This document shows positions 54,214 to 61,029 of a stretch of DNA of 63,110 nucleotides, piece after piece; position 1 is the first letter of the stretch, and each line of letters starts with the position of its first letter. The position numbers and the translations under genes were made by a program. The notes beneath the pieces were generated by a model. The model worked only from the letters and a program-made list of their open reading frames with translations. It did no database searches and was not told where the DNA came from. The DNA comes from Halomonas sp. A11-A (GTDB lineage: Bacteria > Pseudomonadota > Gammaproteobacteria > Pseudomonadales > Halomonadaceae): NCBI RefSeq assembly GCF_003182195.1, contig NZ_QGTM01000019.1, positions 1-63,110 of the forward strand. The letters run 5' to 3'.

Positions 54214-54657
54214 TCAGCCGGGCTGGCGCATCACCGCCTCCAGGGCGGCGCGATAGCCCTGGCTGCCGAGCCCCGCGATCACCCCGTCGGCGCGCAGCGA
54301 GACGTAGGAGTGGTGGCGAAAGCTCTCGCGCTGGTGGACGTTGGAGAGGTGCACCTCGATCACCCTCCCCTCGAAGGCGTTGAGGGCATCGAGGATCGCC
54401 ACCGAGGTATGGGTGTAGGCCGCCGGATTGATGATGATGGCGGCGGTGCCATCCAGGCGTGCCGCCTGGATCCAGTCGATCAGCTCTCCCTCGTGATTGC
54501 TCTGCCGGCAGCTGACCTCCCAGCCCTCCAGCGCCGCCCGCTCATAGAGCCCGCTGTTGATCTCCTCGAGGGTCTCGTGGCCGTAGATCTCCGGCTGGCG
54601 GGTGCCCAGCAGGTTGAGGTTGGGGCCGTGCAGTACCAGTATCTTGCGCTGACTCAT
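54214..54657 (-). CDS. aroQ: 3-dehydroquinate dehydratase, type II
   Basis: The 147-residue product is the type II dehydratase, a dodecamer in the shikimate pathway. The N-terminal [18 protein letters not shown] carries the catalytic Arg and Tyr, and later [12 protein letters not shown] and [17 protein letters not shown] form the rest of the active site. Usually it is next to accB-accC; here that neighbourhood is replaced by an accessory island on its 5' side, suggesting an insertion or rearrangement. Confidence 0.96.
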   Translation of the reverse strand: MSQRKILVLHGPNLNLLGTRQPEIYGHETLEEINSGLYERAALEGWEVSCRQSNHEGELIDWIQAARLDGTAAIIINPAAYTHTSVAILDALNAFEGRVIEVHLSNVHQRESFRHHSYVSLRADGVIAGLGSQGYRAALEAVMRQPG

Positions 54658-54686
54658 CCGTCAGTCTCCCACGCCGTGAAATCCGA

Positions 54687-55037
54687 GTGTCCAGGAAGGC
54701 CGCCAGGGCGCCACTCCTCGATCGGCTGATTGTGTGTCGCGGCCCCACGGGTTACAAGGCAGAGGGTGCCAACGTCTGCGCGGCCGACCTGAACATCGAG
54801 GGCTGCGAGGAAGCCGCCAAGCAGATGATCGCGCAGGGCAAGGAGAACGGCCCCTACAAGATCCTCAATGTAGGCTCCATCCTCTCCCGCCAGGCCTTCG
54901 ATGACGTGGTGCCCTTTCTCGCCTGCCTCAACCTCCTGTTCAGTGTGATACCCCAAGTGTGTCTCAAGAGTGCGACACAGTATGTCGCTTCGCTGGTCGA
55001 GCATGGGCTCCAGCCGAGCCAGGAGGGGGAGACATGA
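54687..55037 (+). pseudogene. Remnant of a short-chain dehydrogenase in a mixed reading frame
   Basis: A 116-codon frame with GTG start. Residues about 22-50 look like an SDR cofactor-binding strand and helix (EGANVCAADLNIEGCEEAA), but the TGxxxGIG motif before and everything after are missing. The rest of the frame has no recognised family. The stop codon overlaps the next gene's start (ATGA) and a strong AGGAGGGGG site precedes that start. So the C-terminal end may descend from a real upstream gene of the island, while the SDR piece is debris. I do not think it is functional. Confidence 0.5.
54962..54978. promoter_or_regulatory. Possible regulator site 1 in the WYL island
   Basis: TCTCA then 5 bases then GCGACAC; with GTGTC at 54959-54963 it makes an inverted repeat with GACAC (54974-54978, 10-base spacer). 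A related site is in front of the WYL gene (55708-55726). It lies about 60 bases before the metallopeptidase-like gene. Confidence 0.35.
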
Positions 55038-55675
55038 GACAGGACAGAAGCCTCGGAACGAGCAGAGGAGCCACGGTGGCAATGGCCGCCGAACAGGTAG
55101 CGGCATGGCAGAGGGATCGCCTGGCATGGGCAGAACACCACCCCGTCACGGCCGCACTCGCGGAACCGCTGGAGGTCGTGCCGGTGGACGAACCGTGGCT
55201 TGCCACGGCCACTACCGATGGCCGCTGTCTCGTCTTCAATCCGGCCTGGAGTGCTGAACTTAGCGAGCTTCAGCGACGCCAGGTTCAAGAGCACCTGGTC
55301 TGGCACGCAGCAGCCGGTGACTATCGGCCGCGCAATGTGAGGGATCCACGCCGCTGGCACCTTGCATGCGACCACGCCATCAATACTCAGCTGATGCAGC
55401 TGGGCGCAGAGTTGCCGATGGATGCCGTGCTTTTCCCCTTTGCCATCACCTGGCGGCGACGTGAGGTCTATGGATGGCTGGATGAGCATCCCTTCCTGGA
55501 GCTGGAGCAGAGTGCTGATCAGCTGGCCTGGCAGGCCAGGGCCACGTTGCCGGTCACTGACCTGACGGATCTGGAGGAGGACTGGCGGCAACACGTCCGA
55601 GCCACAGTCCGGCATTATCTGGGTACCGCTTGGCTTCCTGACTCTGTCGCCGGCTGGCTGCTCGGTCGTAGGTGA
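55034..55675 (+). CDS. Degenerate metallopeptidase-like protein (DUF2201 N-terminal type)
   Basis: The 213-residue product resembles the N-terminal putative metallopeptidase domain of DUF2201/VWA-type proteins, which work with MoxR ATPases. The late helix with HLACDHAINTQLM (cf. the family's D-x-A-I-N) is present. The zinc motif, expected as H-E-x-x-H, reads H87-L-V-W-H91, so the catalytic glutamate is missing. The VWA-like C-terminal domain is also absent. The start has a strong AGGAGGGGGA site. It precedes a WYL regulator. I judge it a real but perhaps inactive gene; the family call is tentative. Confidence 0.5.
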   Translation: MRQDRSLGTSRGATVAMAAEQVAAWQRDRLAWAEHHPVTAALAEPLEVVPVDEPWLATATTDGRCLVFNPAWSAELSELQRRQVQEHLVWHAAAGDYRPRNVRDPRRWHLACDHAINTQLMQLGAELPMDAVLFPFAITWRRREVYGWLDEHPFLELEQSADQLAWQARATLPVTDLTDLEEDWRQHVRATVRHYLGTAWLPDSVAGWLLGRR

Positions 55676-55707
55676 TTTGCTTCCCCACTTCCCTTAGGCT
55701 GACAAAA

Positions 55708-55726
55708 TCTCAGAGCTCAGCGACAC
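55708..55726. promoter_or_regulatory. Possible regulator site 2, upstream of the WYL gene
   Basis: TCTCA then 7 bases then GCGACAC, followed by another GACAC. It shares both parts with the site at 54962-54978 and lies 15-33 bases before the WYL start, where an autorepressor would bind. Evidence is two copies only. Confidence 0.35.
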
Positions 55727-55740
55727 GACACGGAGCGTCC

Positions 55741-56781
55741 ATGTCCGAAATACGCGACACCCTGTTCCGCTACCTGGCCATGCTACAGCTGATTCCGAGG
55801 AGCCCCGGGCGGATCAGCACGCCGGTGCTGCTGGAGAAGCTCCAGGAGCGAGGGTTCCAGATAGATGCCCGCTCGCTGCAGCGCGACCTGCGAGACCGTT
55901 TGTCGCTGCACTTCCCGCTAGTGTGTGATGACAACCAAAAGCCCTACCGCTGGTATTTCGATCGGGATTTCCACTGCAACCTGCCGGCATTGGACATCCC
56001 CAGCGCTCTCACCCTTGTGCTGGCTGAGGAGCATCTGAAGGGCCTGCTGCCGCCGGTGGTGGTCGACCAGTTGGCCCCGCAGTTTCGCGACTCCCGCCAA
56101 TTGCTTGATGACCTGGAGCAGAACGGCCTGAGTCAGTGGGCCCGGCGGGTTCGTGCCATCCCCAACGGCAAGGCTCTGATTCCAGCACCACTCAGTGCGG
56201 CGACATGGCAAACGGTTACCGAAGCCCTGCTGAGCAAGCGCGCCATCGATGTTACCTACCTGTCGCGCAGTGCCGAGGAGAAAAAGCAGTTCACCCTGCA
56301 CCCGCAGGGACTGGTCAGCCGCCACAGCGTGACCTACCTGCTGGCCACGGTGCACGACTACACGGATGTTCGCCAGTTCGCCTTGCACCGCATCGAGGAG
56401 GCACGCCTCAGCGAGGCCGCCTGGCATGACGCCGAAGACTTTGACCTGGACGACTACATTGCGGGCGGCGCCTTCGGCTATCTGCAGAGCAAGGCACCCG
56501 TGACGCTGGTGGCCAATATCGCGCCCCAGATGGCCTGGCTGCTTAGCGAGACACCGCTGTCCGAGAAACAACAGCTTACGCCGCTACCCGACAGCGATTG
56601 GCAACGCCTGGAGGCCGAGGTACCCGACGATCAGCAGACCCTGTGGTGGCTGATGGGCATGGGCGCCAATGTGGACGTGCTTGAGCCTGAAGCCTGGCGT
56701 AGCGAGATTTATGCGTCTGCTAAAGTCATCGTGGAACGTATAACAACCACCCAAACCCCGCCTCATTCACGAGGGTGCTGA
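55741..56781 (+). CDS. WYL-domain transcriptional regulator
   Basis: The 346-residue product has an N-terminal winged helix (residues about 5-60, with RSLQRDLRDRL), a middle WYL domain (about 155-225, with YLSRSAEEKKQFTLHPQGLVSRHSVTYLLA pattern of strands), and a C-terminal WCX extension. WYL regulators of this form (CapW, BrxR) often control anti-phage defence loci by sensing nucleic acid ligands. Here the gene sits in a small island. The downstream gene starts directly after its stop codon and is truncated. Start at 55741 chosen by family fit. Confidence 0.85.
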   Translation: MSEIRDTLFRYLAMLQLIPRSPGRISTPVLLEKLQERGFQIDARSLQRDLRDRLSLHFPLVCDDNQKPYRWYFDRDFHCNLPALDIPSALTLVLAEEHLKGLLPPVVVDQLAPQFRDSRQLLDDLEQNGLSQWARRVRAIPNGKALIPAPLSAATWQTVTEALLSKRAIDVTYLSRSAEEKKQFTLHPQGLVSRHSVTYLLATVHDYTDVRQFALHRIEEARLSEAAWHDAEDFDLDDYIAGGAFGYLQSKAPVTLVANIAPQMAWLLSETPLSEKQQLTPLPDSDWQRLEAEVPDDQQTLWWLMGMGANVDVLEPEAWRSEIYASAKVIVERITTTQTPPHSRGC

Positions 56782-56901
56782 TTGAGCGGTCTGGAGGCAT
56801 TGACTGGTGGCATCGCTTATCAGGATCGGCTTCTTCAGCGCGAATGGCCGGTGAGTAATGCCAGAACGCCAACATTTTCCCGCTTTCTTATAGCTATTTA
56901 G
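56782..56901 (+). pseudogene. Truncated 5' end of a gene following the WYL regulator
   Basis: A 39-codon frame begins with TTG directly after the WYL stop codon and reads L-S-G-L-E-A-L-T-G-G-I-A-Y-Q-D-R-L-L, then breaks off. The G-G-x-x-Y-Q-D beginning is like that of large effector proteins that start with a nuclease or DUF4297-like domain in WYL-controlled defence loci. The rest is missing. So the effector gene has probably been deleted. The identity is a guess from a few residues. Confidence 0.4.
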
Positions 56902-57179
56902 AATCAATTGCAGCCTGACGCCGATGATGATCCGATCCGAGCTTAGATGACCTGTCAGGCGGTCCGAAGGATGGGGTCCACTTCACGCTTCAAGTCGCCG
57001 GCAGCCGTCTTGCCCTCCCCTTCCTGCGGGCGCCCATGGCGGGCGCCCGTTCATCATGCCGCTTGACCACCCCTCCGCCCGGTAGTGTCATGGCCCCTGG
57101 CGCCGTGGGCACCGCCGTGCGTTTCGTGATCCGTGCCAGCTAATCCATGCCAGCCCATCCAAGCCAGCCAGAGGCCTCC
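56902..57179. other. Intergenic end of island with hairpin
   Basis: The first 100 bases are AT-richer than the surroundings and probably belong to the island. A strong hairpin with arms CGGGCGCCC (57027-57035) and GGGCGCCCG (57041-57049) and a 5-base loop lies before the CbiX-like gene. I see no other feature. Confidence 0.5.
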
Positions 57180-58034
57180 ATGCGAAAGATCCTGCTCGTC
57201 GACAACGGCTCCCTGCGGGCCCAGGCCACCCTCAACCTGCGCCGCCTGGCCCGGGCCCTCGGCGAGGCCACCGGCCAGGAGGTCGAGGCCGCCTCCCTGC
57301 TGCACTCCTACAAGATCCCGGCCGAGGAGCTCGGCGGAAAGAAGGCGGTGTCGCTGGGGCCGCGGGCCGAGCAGCTGGCGGAAGAGGGCGTGACCGAGCT
57401 GGTGATCCTGCCCTTCTTCTTCGGGCCCAGCCAGGCGCTGACCCGCTATCTGCCGGAGCGCCTGGCCGAGGTGCAGGCGCGCCATCCGCGGCTCGCCGTG
57501 AAGGTGGCGCTGCCGCTGGTAGAGAGCCAGGCCCCGCTGGACCTGCGCCTGGCGCGGCTGCTGGCCGACAACGTGCGCGAGCAGATGAACGGCACGTCGC
57601 GGCCCAGGGTGGTGCTGGTCGACCACGGCAGTCCGATTCCCGAGGTCACGGCGGTGCGCAACTACCTGGCCGGCCAGCTCAGCGTGCTGCTGAGCGAGGA
57701 GGCCGAGTGCGTCACCTTCGCCTCCATGGAGCGGCGTGACGGCGACGCCTACCGCTTCAACGAGCCGCTACTGGAGGACCTGCTGGCCGCCGAGGCCATG
57801 GCCGGCAGCGAGGTGATACTCGCCATGCTGTTTCTCTCCCCGGGGCGCCACGCCGGCGAGGGCGGCGACATCGCGGAGATCTGCGAACAGGCCATGGCGC
57901 ACTCCCCGGGGCTGCGCGTCACCCCCACCCGGCTGGCGGGGGAGCATGACGGCATCCTGGAGATCCTCGCCACCCGCCTGGCGCAGGGCCTGGCCGGCAC
58001 CCCGCTGCTGCTGTCGCTGCCGGCCGGTGGCTGA
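57180..58034 (+). CDS. CbiX/SirB-family chelatase-like protein
   Basis: The 284-residue product is a tandem of two CbiX-like chelatase domains (residues about 1-130 and 140-284). Sirohydrochlorin chelatases use a histidine at the end of the first strand: in the second half it is present (VVLVDHGSPIPE), in the first half the equivalent reads LLVDNGSL, so only one half can be active in the usual way. It may insert cobalt or iron into sirohydrochlorin or have another role. The start at 57180 matches the family N-terminus; the ribosome site is poor. Confidence 0.82.
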   Translation: MRKILLVDNGSLRAQATLNLRRLARALGEATGQEVEAASLLHSYKIPAEELGGKKAVSLGPRAEQLAEEGVTELVILPFFFGPSQALTRYLPERLAEVQARHPRLAVKVALPLVESQAPLDLRLARLLADNVREQMNGTSRPRVVLVDHGSPIPEVTAVRNYLAGQLSVLLSEEAECVTFASMERRDGDAYRFNEPLLEDLLAAEAMAGSEVILAMLFLSPGRHAGEGGDIAEICEQAMAHSPGLRVTPTRLAGEHDGILEILATRLAQGLAGTPLLLSLPAGG

Positions 58035-58156
58035 AGCGGCGCCACTGCGGCCGCTAATACCGGCAAGCCCGCCTCTCGCCTCAGCGGTTTGCCATGACCC
58101 GCGCCAGCTCCTGGCGAGACGCTGGCGCTTCGCTGACCCCTGGGGCCGGAGCGACA

Positions 58157-58732
58157 TCACCGCCGATGGGTGGCACTCAGCCCCTTCCAGTCCTCGAGGT
58201 CGAGCTCGGGGTTGCCGGCGCGGAAGCGTGCGTAGAGCTCGATGCCGCGTGGGTCCTCGAGGATCTCCACCTGCACGCCCTTCTCCTGCAGCAGGGCCTC
58301 GGTGCCCGAGGCGTTGGTGACATCGCCCACCACTACCCGCGAGACGCCGCGCATGTAGAGCAGCGTGGCGCAGACCTGGCAGGGGCTCAGCGAGGTGAAG
58401 AGCGTCGTCCGGCCGAAGTCGAGGCGGCCGGCATCGCGCATCGCCGAGGTCTCGCCGTGGTTGTAGGGGTGGTTCTCCTGCACCAGGGTGTTGTGCCCCT
58501 TGCCGACGATGCGCCGGGTGGTGTTGTCGACGATCACCGCCCCGATAGGGCAGCCGCCCTCGTCATGGCTCTTCCGGGCCAGCAGCACCGCGATACGCAT
58601 CAGGTCGGCATCGGAGAGCCGCCGGGCGAAGTCGTCATCCATCAGCACCGGCAGGCTGGCGGTCGGCATATGGGCGATGGCGGCCAGCGCCGCCTCGGTC
58701 ACCTCCGCACCGGCATTCAACAGCGTTTCCAT
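58157..58732 (-). CDS. Cytosine deaminase-like nucleoside/base deaminase
   Basis: The 191-residue product is a zinc deaminase of the CDA superfamily. Ligands are H92 with proton-shuttle E94 (NHGETSA) and C118, C121 (SPCQVC). The surrounding residues (DEGGCPIGAVIVD, GHNTLVQENHPYNHGE and MRGVSRVVVGD) are closest to the yeast Fcy1 cytosine deaminase, including a loop that closes over a free base. A 40-residue N-terminal extension is unlike Fcy1. It would convert cytosine to uracil. A palindrome about 160 bases upstream may be a GntR-type operator (58892-58906). Confidence 0.88.
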   Translation of the reverse strand: METLLNAGAEVTEAALAAIAHMPTASLPVLMDDDFARRLSDADLMRIAVLLARKSHDEGGCPIGAVIVDNTTRRIVGKGHNTLVQENHPYNHGETSAMRDAGRLDFGRTTLFTSLSPCQVCATLLYMRGVSRVVVGDVTNASGTEALLQEKGVQVEILEDPRGIELYARFRAGNPELDLEDWKGLSATHRR

Positions 58733-58891
58733 GCTCCCTCCTCACCGAAAGTCGAGTGGCGCAGGCCACCATCAGCCTGTAGGTTAATGCCCGCTGGAGA
58801 CCGCTTCATCCGCCCCTCTTTTCTCCATCCTGGCGGCACTCCTTCCCCTCCTCGTAGTCTCGTTACCTTCCTCGAGCCCTCAGGCTCTCCG

Positions 58892-58906
58892 TGTAGTCAT
58901 ACTACA
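58892..58906. promoter_or_regulatory. GntR-like palindrome upstream of the deaminase
   Basis: TGTAGTCATACTACA is a perfect inverted repeat of 6 bp with a 3-base centre. Its centre GT-CAT-AC fits the GT-N3-AC pattern of FadR-subfamily GntR operators. It lies 160 bases from the deaminase and 310 bases from the small gene. Confidence 0.4.
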
Positions 58907-59061
58907 ACCCCCTGTGCGGCTAATGGCGCGTTGTGGGAGTGGTGGCCCTGACCCATAGTGGAGTCATGAATCAGGACAGAGGGTCGCTACCCCGATTCAC
59001 CGCCCTGATTCCGGCTACAACCTGAGCGCCAAGTAATCTCTGATCCAGGCGCCAGAAGCAA

Positions 59062-59188
59062 AGGTCTTGGAAAGCTTGCAGACCTGTCGCGGTTGCAGCA
59101 TGGGGCACTTACCCGGCCCGGCATGAGTAGCCAAGGCACCAGAACGCCATCGGAGATGGCAACCCCAAGACGGGATTTCCCCCGGGGT
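59062..59188 (+). ncRNA. Folded 5' leader of the small orphan gene (candidate structured RNA)
   Basis: Three hairpins in a row: AGGTCT (59062-59067) with AGACCT (59080-59085); GCCATC (59146-59151) with GATGGC (59155-59160), loop GGA; ACCCC (59162-59166) with GGGGT (59184-59188), enclosing GGGA...TCCC. They end 27 bases before the ATG. I could not match them to a riboswitch class I know. It may be a new cis-regulatory RNA or a chance result of GC-rich DNA. Confidence 0.35.
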
Positions 59189-59215
59189 AATGATGACCTT
59201 GATGAGGATTGAAAA

Positions 59216-59440
59216 ATGAACTGCATCCAACTTAGCCAGCAAGCCGATCTTATCGCCAACACCTTCAGCAAGCTCGATCTTGCCAAGCTGGTGGTCGCCC
59301 TCAAGGGCAGTGGTGAGTCCCTGCAGAACGCGGTTGAGGTTATCGACACGGTCGATGCCCGCCAGGGTTACACCCTCGAACAGGCCTGGGACGAAGTTCG
59401 TACCGGCGAAAACCGCCCCTTGGCTGTCAACGACGACTGA
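59216..59440 (+). CDS. Small orphan protein of 74 residues
   Basis: The product starts MNCIQLSQQADLIANTFSK and is acidic and mostly helical by appearance, without a membrane helix or signal. No family was recognised. It is flanked by a 160-base structured leader and a textbook Rho-independent terminator (59470-59499), so it looks like a monocistronic transcript of about 450 bases. GAGG lies 9 bases before the ATG. Codon use is like the rest of the genome but the leader is less so. Confidence 0.72.
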   Translation: MNCIQLSQQADLIANTFSKLDLAKLVVALKGSGESLQNAVEVIDTVDARQGYTLEQAWDEVRTGENRPLAVNDD

Positions 59441-59469
59441 TTACCGCCTGCCAGCCGCTTGTATAACGC

Positions 59470-59499
59470 CCCCCTCCCCGCCGGGAGGGGGTTTTCTTT
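59470..59499 (+). terminator. Rho-independent terminator of the small orphan gene
   Basis: CCCCCTCCC (59470-59478) and GGGAGGGGG (59483-59491) are exact complements with a 4-base loop, followed by TTTTCTTT. It is 30 bases past the stop codon. Confidence 0.93.
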
Positions 59500-59531
59500 G
59501 GGCGCTATTCGGGCTCATGACCGGGGCGTCA

Positions 59532-60263
59532 TCACTTCATCTCGAAGCCACGCTCGACCAGGAAATCGCGCATATGGGGGCGCAGCTTGGTGTCAAACAG
59601 CGGGGTGAGGTTCTGCGACCAGTTGCTCTGCTTGTTGCCGCCCTTCCGCGACTGGTAGTAGGCGCGCATGGTCTCGTCGAAGGCCGCCACCAGCTCGCGG
59701 TCGTCGCTATAAGTGTCCTCCTTGAGGATCGCCTCCACCGGCAGACGCGGCTTGATGTCCGGCTGGTGAGCCGGGTAGCCGAGGCACATGCCGAACACCG
59801 GGTAGACATGGTCGGGCAGGCCGAGCAGGTCGCTGATCTCCTGGGGGTTGTTGCGCACCCCGCCGATATAGCAGATGCCGAGCCCCTCGGATTCCGCGGC
59901 GATGGCCACGTTCTGGGCCATCAGGGCGGTGTCCACGCTGGCCACCAGCAGTTGCTCGGTCATGCCGCGGATCACCCGGGCGCCGGTGCGTTCGGCGGCG
60001 TCGGTGGGCCGCTTCATGTCGGCGCAGAAGACCAGGAAGGCGCCGCAACTGGCCACGTAGGACTGGCCGCCGGCCAGCTCGGCGATCAGCTCACGGTTCT
60101 TCGGGTTTTTCACGTGAATGACCGTATAGGCCTGCACGTGGCTGGAAGTGGCCGCCCTCTGACCGGCACGGATCAGCTCCTCCAGCAGCGCCCGGGAGAC
60201 CGGCTGGTCGGTGAACTTGCGAATGGAACGATGGGACTTCAGCAGTTCGATGGTGGGGTTCAT
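59532..60263 (-). CDS. nfsA: Oxygen-insensitive NADPH nitroreductase
   Basis: The 243-residue product is an FMN nitroreductase of the NfsA/FRP group. The N-terminal RSIRKFTDQPVS carries FMN-phosphate-binding residues, AATSSHVQAYTVI matches the second FMN segment, and GLGICYIGGVRNNPQEISDLL is characteristic of NfsA. It reduces nitro-compounds and quinones with NADPH. Upstream, only 13 bases separate it from an IS1380 remnant; its original promoter may have been displaced. Confidence 0.92.
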   Translation of the reverse strand: MNPTIELLKSHRSIRKFTDQPVSRALLEELIRAGQRAATSSHVQAYTVIHVKNPKNRELIAELAGGQSYVASCGAFLVFCADMKRPTDAAERTGARVIRGMTEQLLVASVDTALMAQNVAIAAESEGLGICYIGGVRNNPQEISDLLGLPDHVYPVFGMCLGYPAHQPDIKPRLPVEAILKEDTYSDDRELVAAFDETMRAYYQSRKGGNKQSNWSQNLTPLFDTKLRPHMRDFLVERGFEMK

Positions 60264-60276
60264 GGGGCCTCGCTCG

Positions 60277-60569
60277 CTAGTCGGCTAAGGATGTTGCCCA
60301 GCATAACCCAGCTGGCGCGAGGTGGCGCAACCGGGGCCAGTGCGCCGACACTCGCTCGAGCTGACGCAGCAGCAGGATGCCGCCGTCGGCAGTGACATCA
60401 CCGCCATCGAAACGGGCGACGATCTGACGGCCTTTGCAGCGTGGAAAGGAGGCTGACGGCATGGTACATTTTGTCATGGCGGCTGATGCGGTTGATTCTG
60501 GTGTAGGAGCTTGAATTACAACCGATTTTCAGCCGCCTTTTTCATGCCCAGTGCAATATCCGGGCTAGG
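60277..60569 (-). mobile_element. IS1380-family remnant (left end and transposase start)
   Basis: A minus-strand frame at 60277-60477 (66 codons) has the IS1380 transposase start: FPRCKGRQIVARFDGGDVTADGGILLLRQLER in the familiar order, with F-D-G-G-D and D-G-G-x-L-L-L. It ends abruptly, 13 bases before nfsA. The sequence at 60551-60569, read on the minus strand, starts CCTAGCCCGGATATTGCAC, like an IS1380 terminal repeat. So 290 bases from one end of the element remain; the catalytic DDE part and other end are gone. Confidence 0.8.
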
Positions 60570-60574
60570 GTTTG

Positions 60575-60700
60575 CCTGAAAAGTCGGCGAGCGAAGGACA
60601 GACAAGGCAAACATCAGCGAAAAGACGGAGTTTACGGGGTGTAAATGAGTACTTTGAGCTGATTTTTAACGCTGTATGGTCGAGCGCGGTCAGTTTTCGG
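60575..60700. repeat. Palindromic interspersed element, copy C
   Basis: A 126-bp element 5 bases from the IS1380 end. The core (60626-60656) is CGGAGTTTAC-GGGGT-GTAAATGAG, whose hairpin TTTAC/GTAAA is exact. Inner arms ATCAGC (60613-60618) and GCTGAT (60658-60663) are exact; outer arms CCTGAAAAG (60575-60583) and TTTTCGG (60694-60700) pair with a bulge. Landmarks GGCGAGCGAA (60586-60595) and GAGCGCGGTCAG match copies A and B. Confidence 0.75.
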
Positions 60701-60774
60701 ACAGCGCCTAGAGTGTGGCGCCAGAACCGTCGGGTCACAGGACGACGGCGAAAGAGAGGCATGGAGGTAGGCGA

Positions 60775-60990
60775 ATGAGACCCGAGGACCTGAAGACGCT
60801 GGTCACCCTGCGCATGCCCTACGGCAAGTACGCGGGCCGGGTGATCGCCGACCTACCGGGCCCCTACCTGGCCTGGTTCGCCCGGGAGGGCTTCCCGCCC
60901 GGCCGGCTCGGCGCCCTGCTGGCGCTGATGCACGAGATCGACCACAACGGGCTGGGCGAGCTGCTCGAGCCGCTGCGCCCGCCGCGCTGA
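60775..60990 (+). CDS. DUF3820 family protein
   Basis: The 71-residue product is a complete DUF3820 protein: MPYGKYAGRVIADLPGPYLAWFARE then a helix with ALMHEIDHNGL. The family is small, cytosolic and of unknown function; the pattern resembles part of exonuclease-associated domains. The start at 60775 has a GGAGGTAGG ribosome site. It precedes arfB by 39 bases on the same strand. Confidence 0.9.
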   Translation: MRPEDLKTLVTLRMPYGKYAGRVIADLPGPYLAWFAREGFPPGRLGALLALMHEIDHNGLGELLEPLRPPR

Positions 60991-61029
60991 CCCGCCCTCC
61001 TCGCGATTGCCAACACCTGCAGGAGCCCC

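Larger units (their letters stand above)
58733..59215. other. 483-bp intergenic region with palindrome and folded leader
   Basis: Between the divergent deaminase and small-protein genes. It holds the inverted repeat TGTAGT-CAT-ACTACA (58892-58906), a hairpin GAGCC-CTCA-GGCTC just before it, a decayed REP-like fragment near 58930, and a pair GAATCAGG and CCTGATTC near 58968-59010. The last 160 bases form the leader of the small gene (own entry). No coding frame looks real. Confidence 0.6.

Noticed and set aside
54687..54780. A real SDR gene start
   Set aside because: The Rossmann motif TGxxxGIG is absent and the SDR similarity stops after one strand and helix. It is a remnant.
58094..58951. 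A 285-codon plus-strand frame opposite the deaminase
   Set aside because: It is antisense to the zinc deaminase, whose metal ligands are all in place, and its composition is shadow-like.
60565..60762. A 65-codon minus-strand frame over repeat copy C
   Set aside because: It is read through the palindromic element and has no ribosome site. Such frames are often annotated as hypothetical proteins only because the repeat happens to be open.
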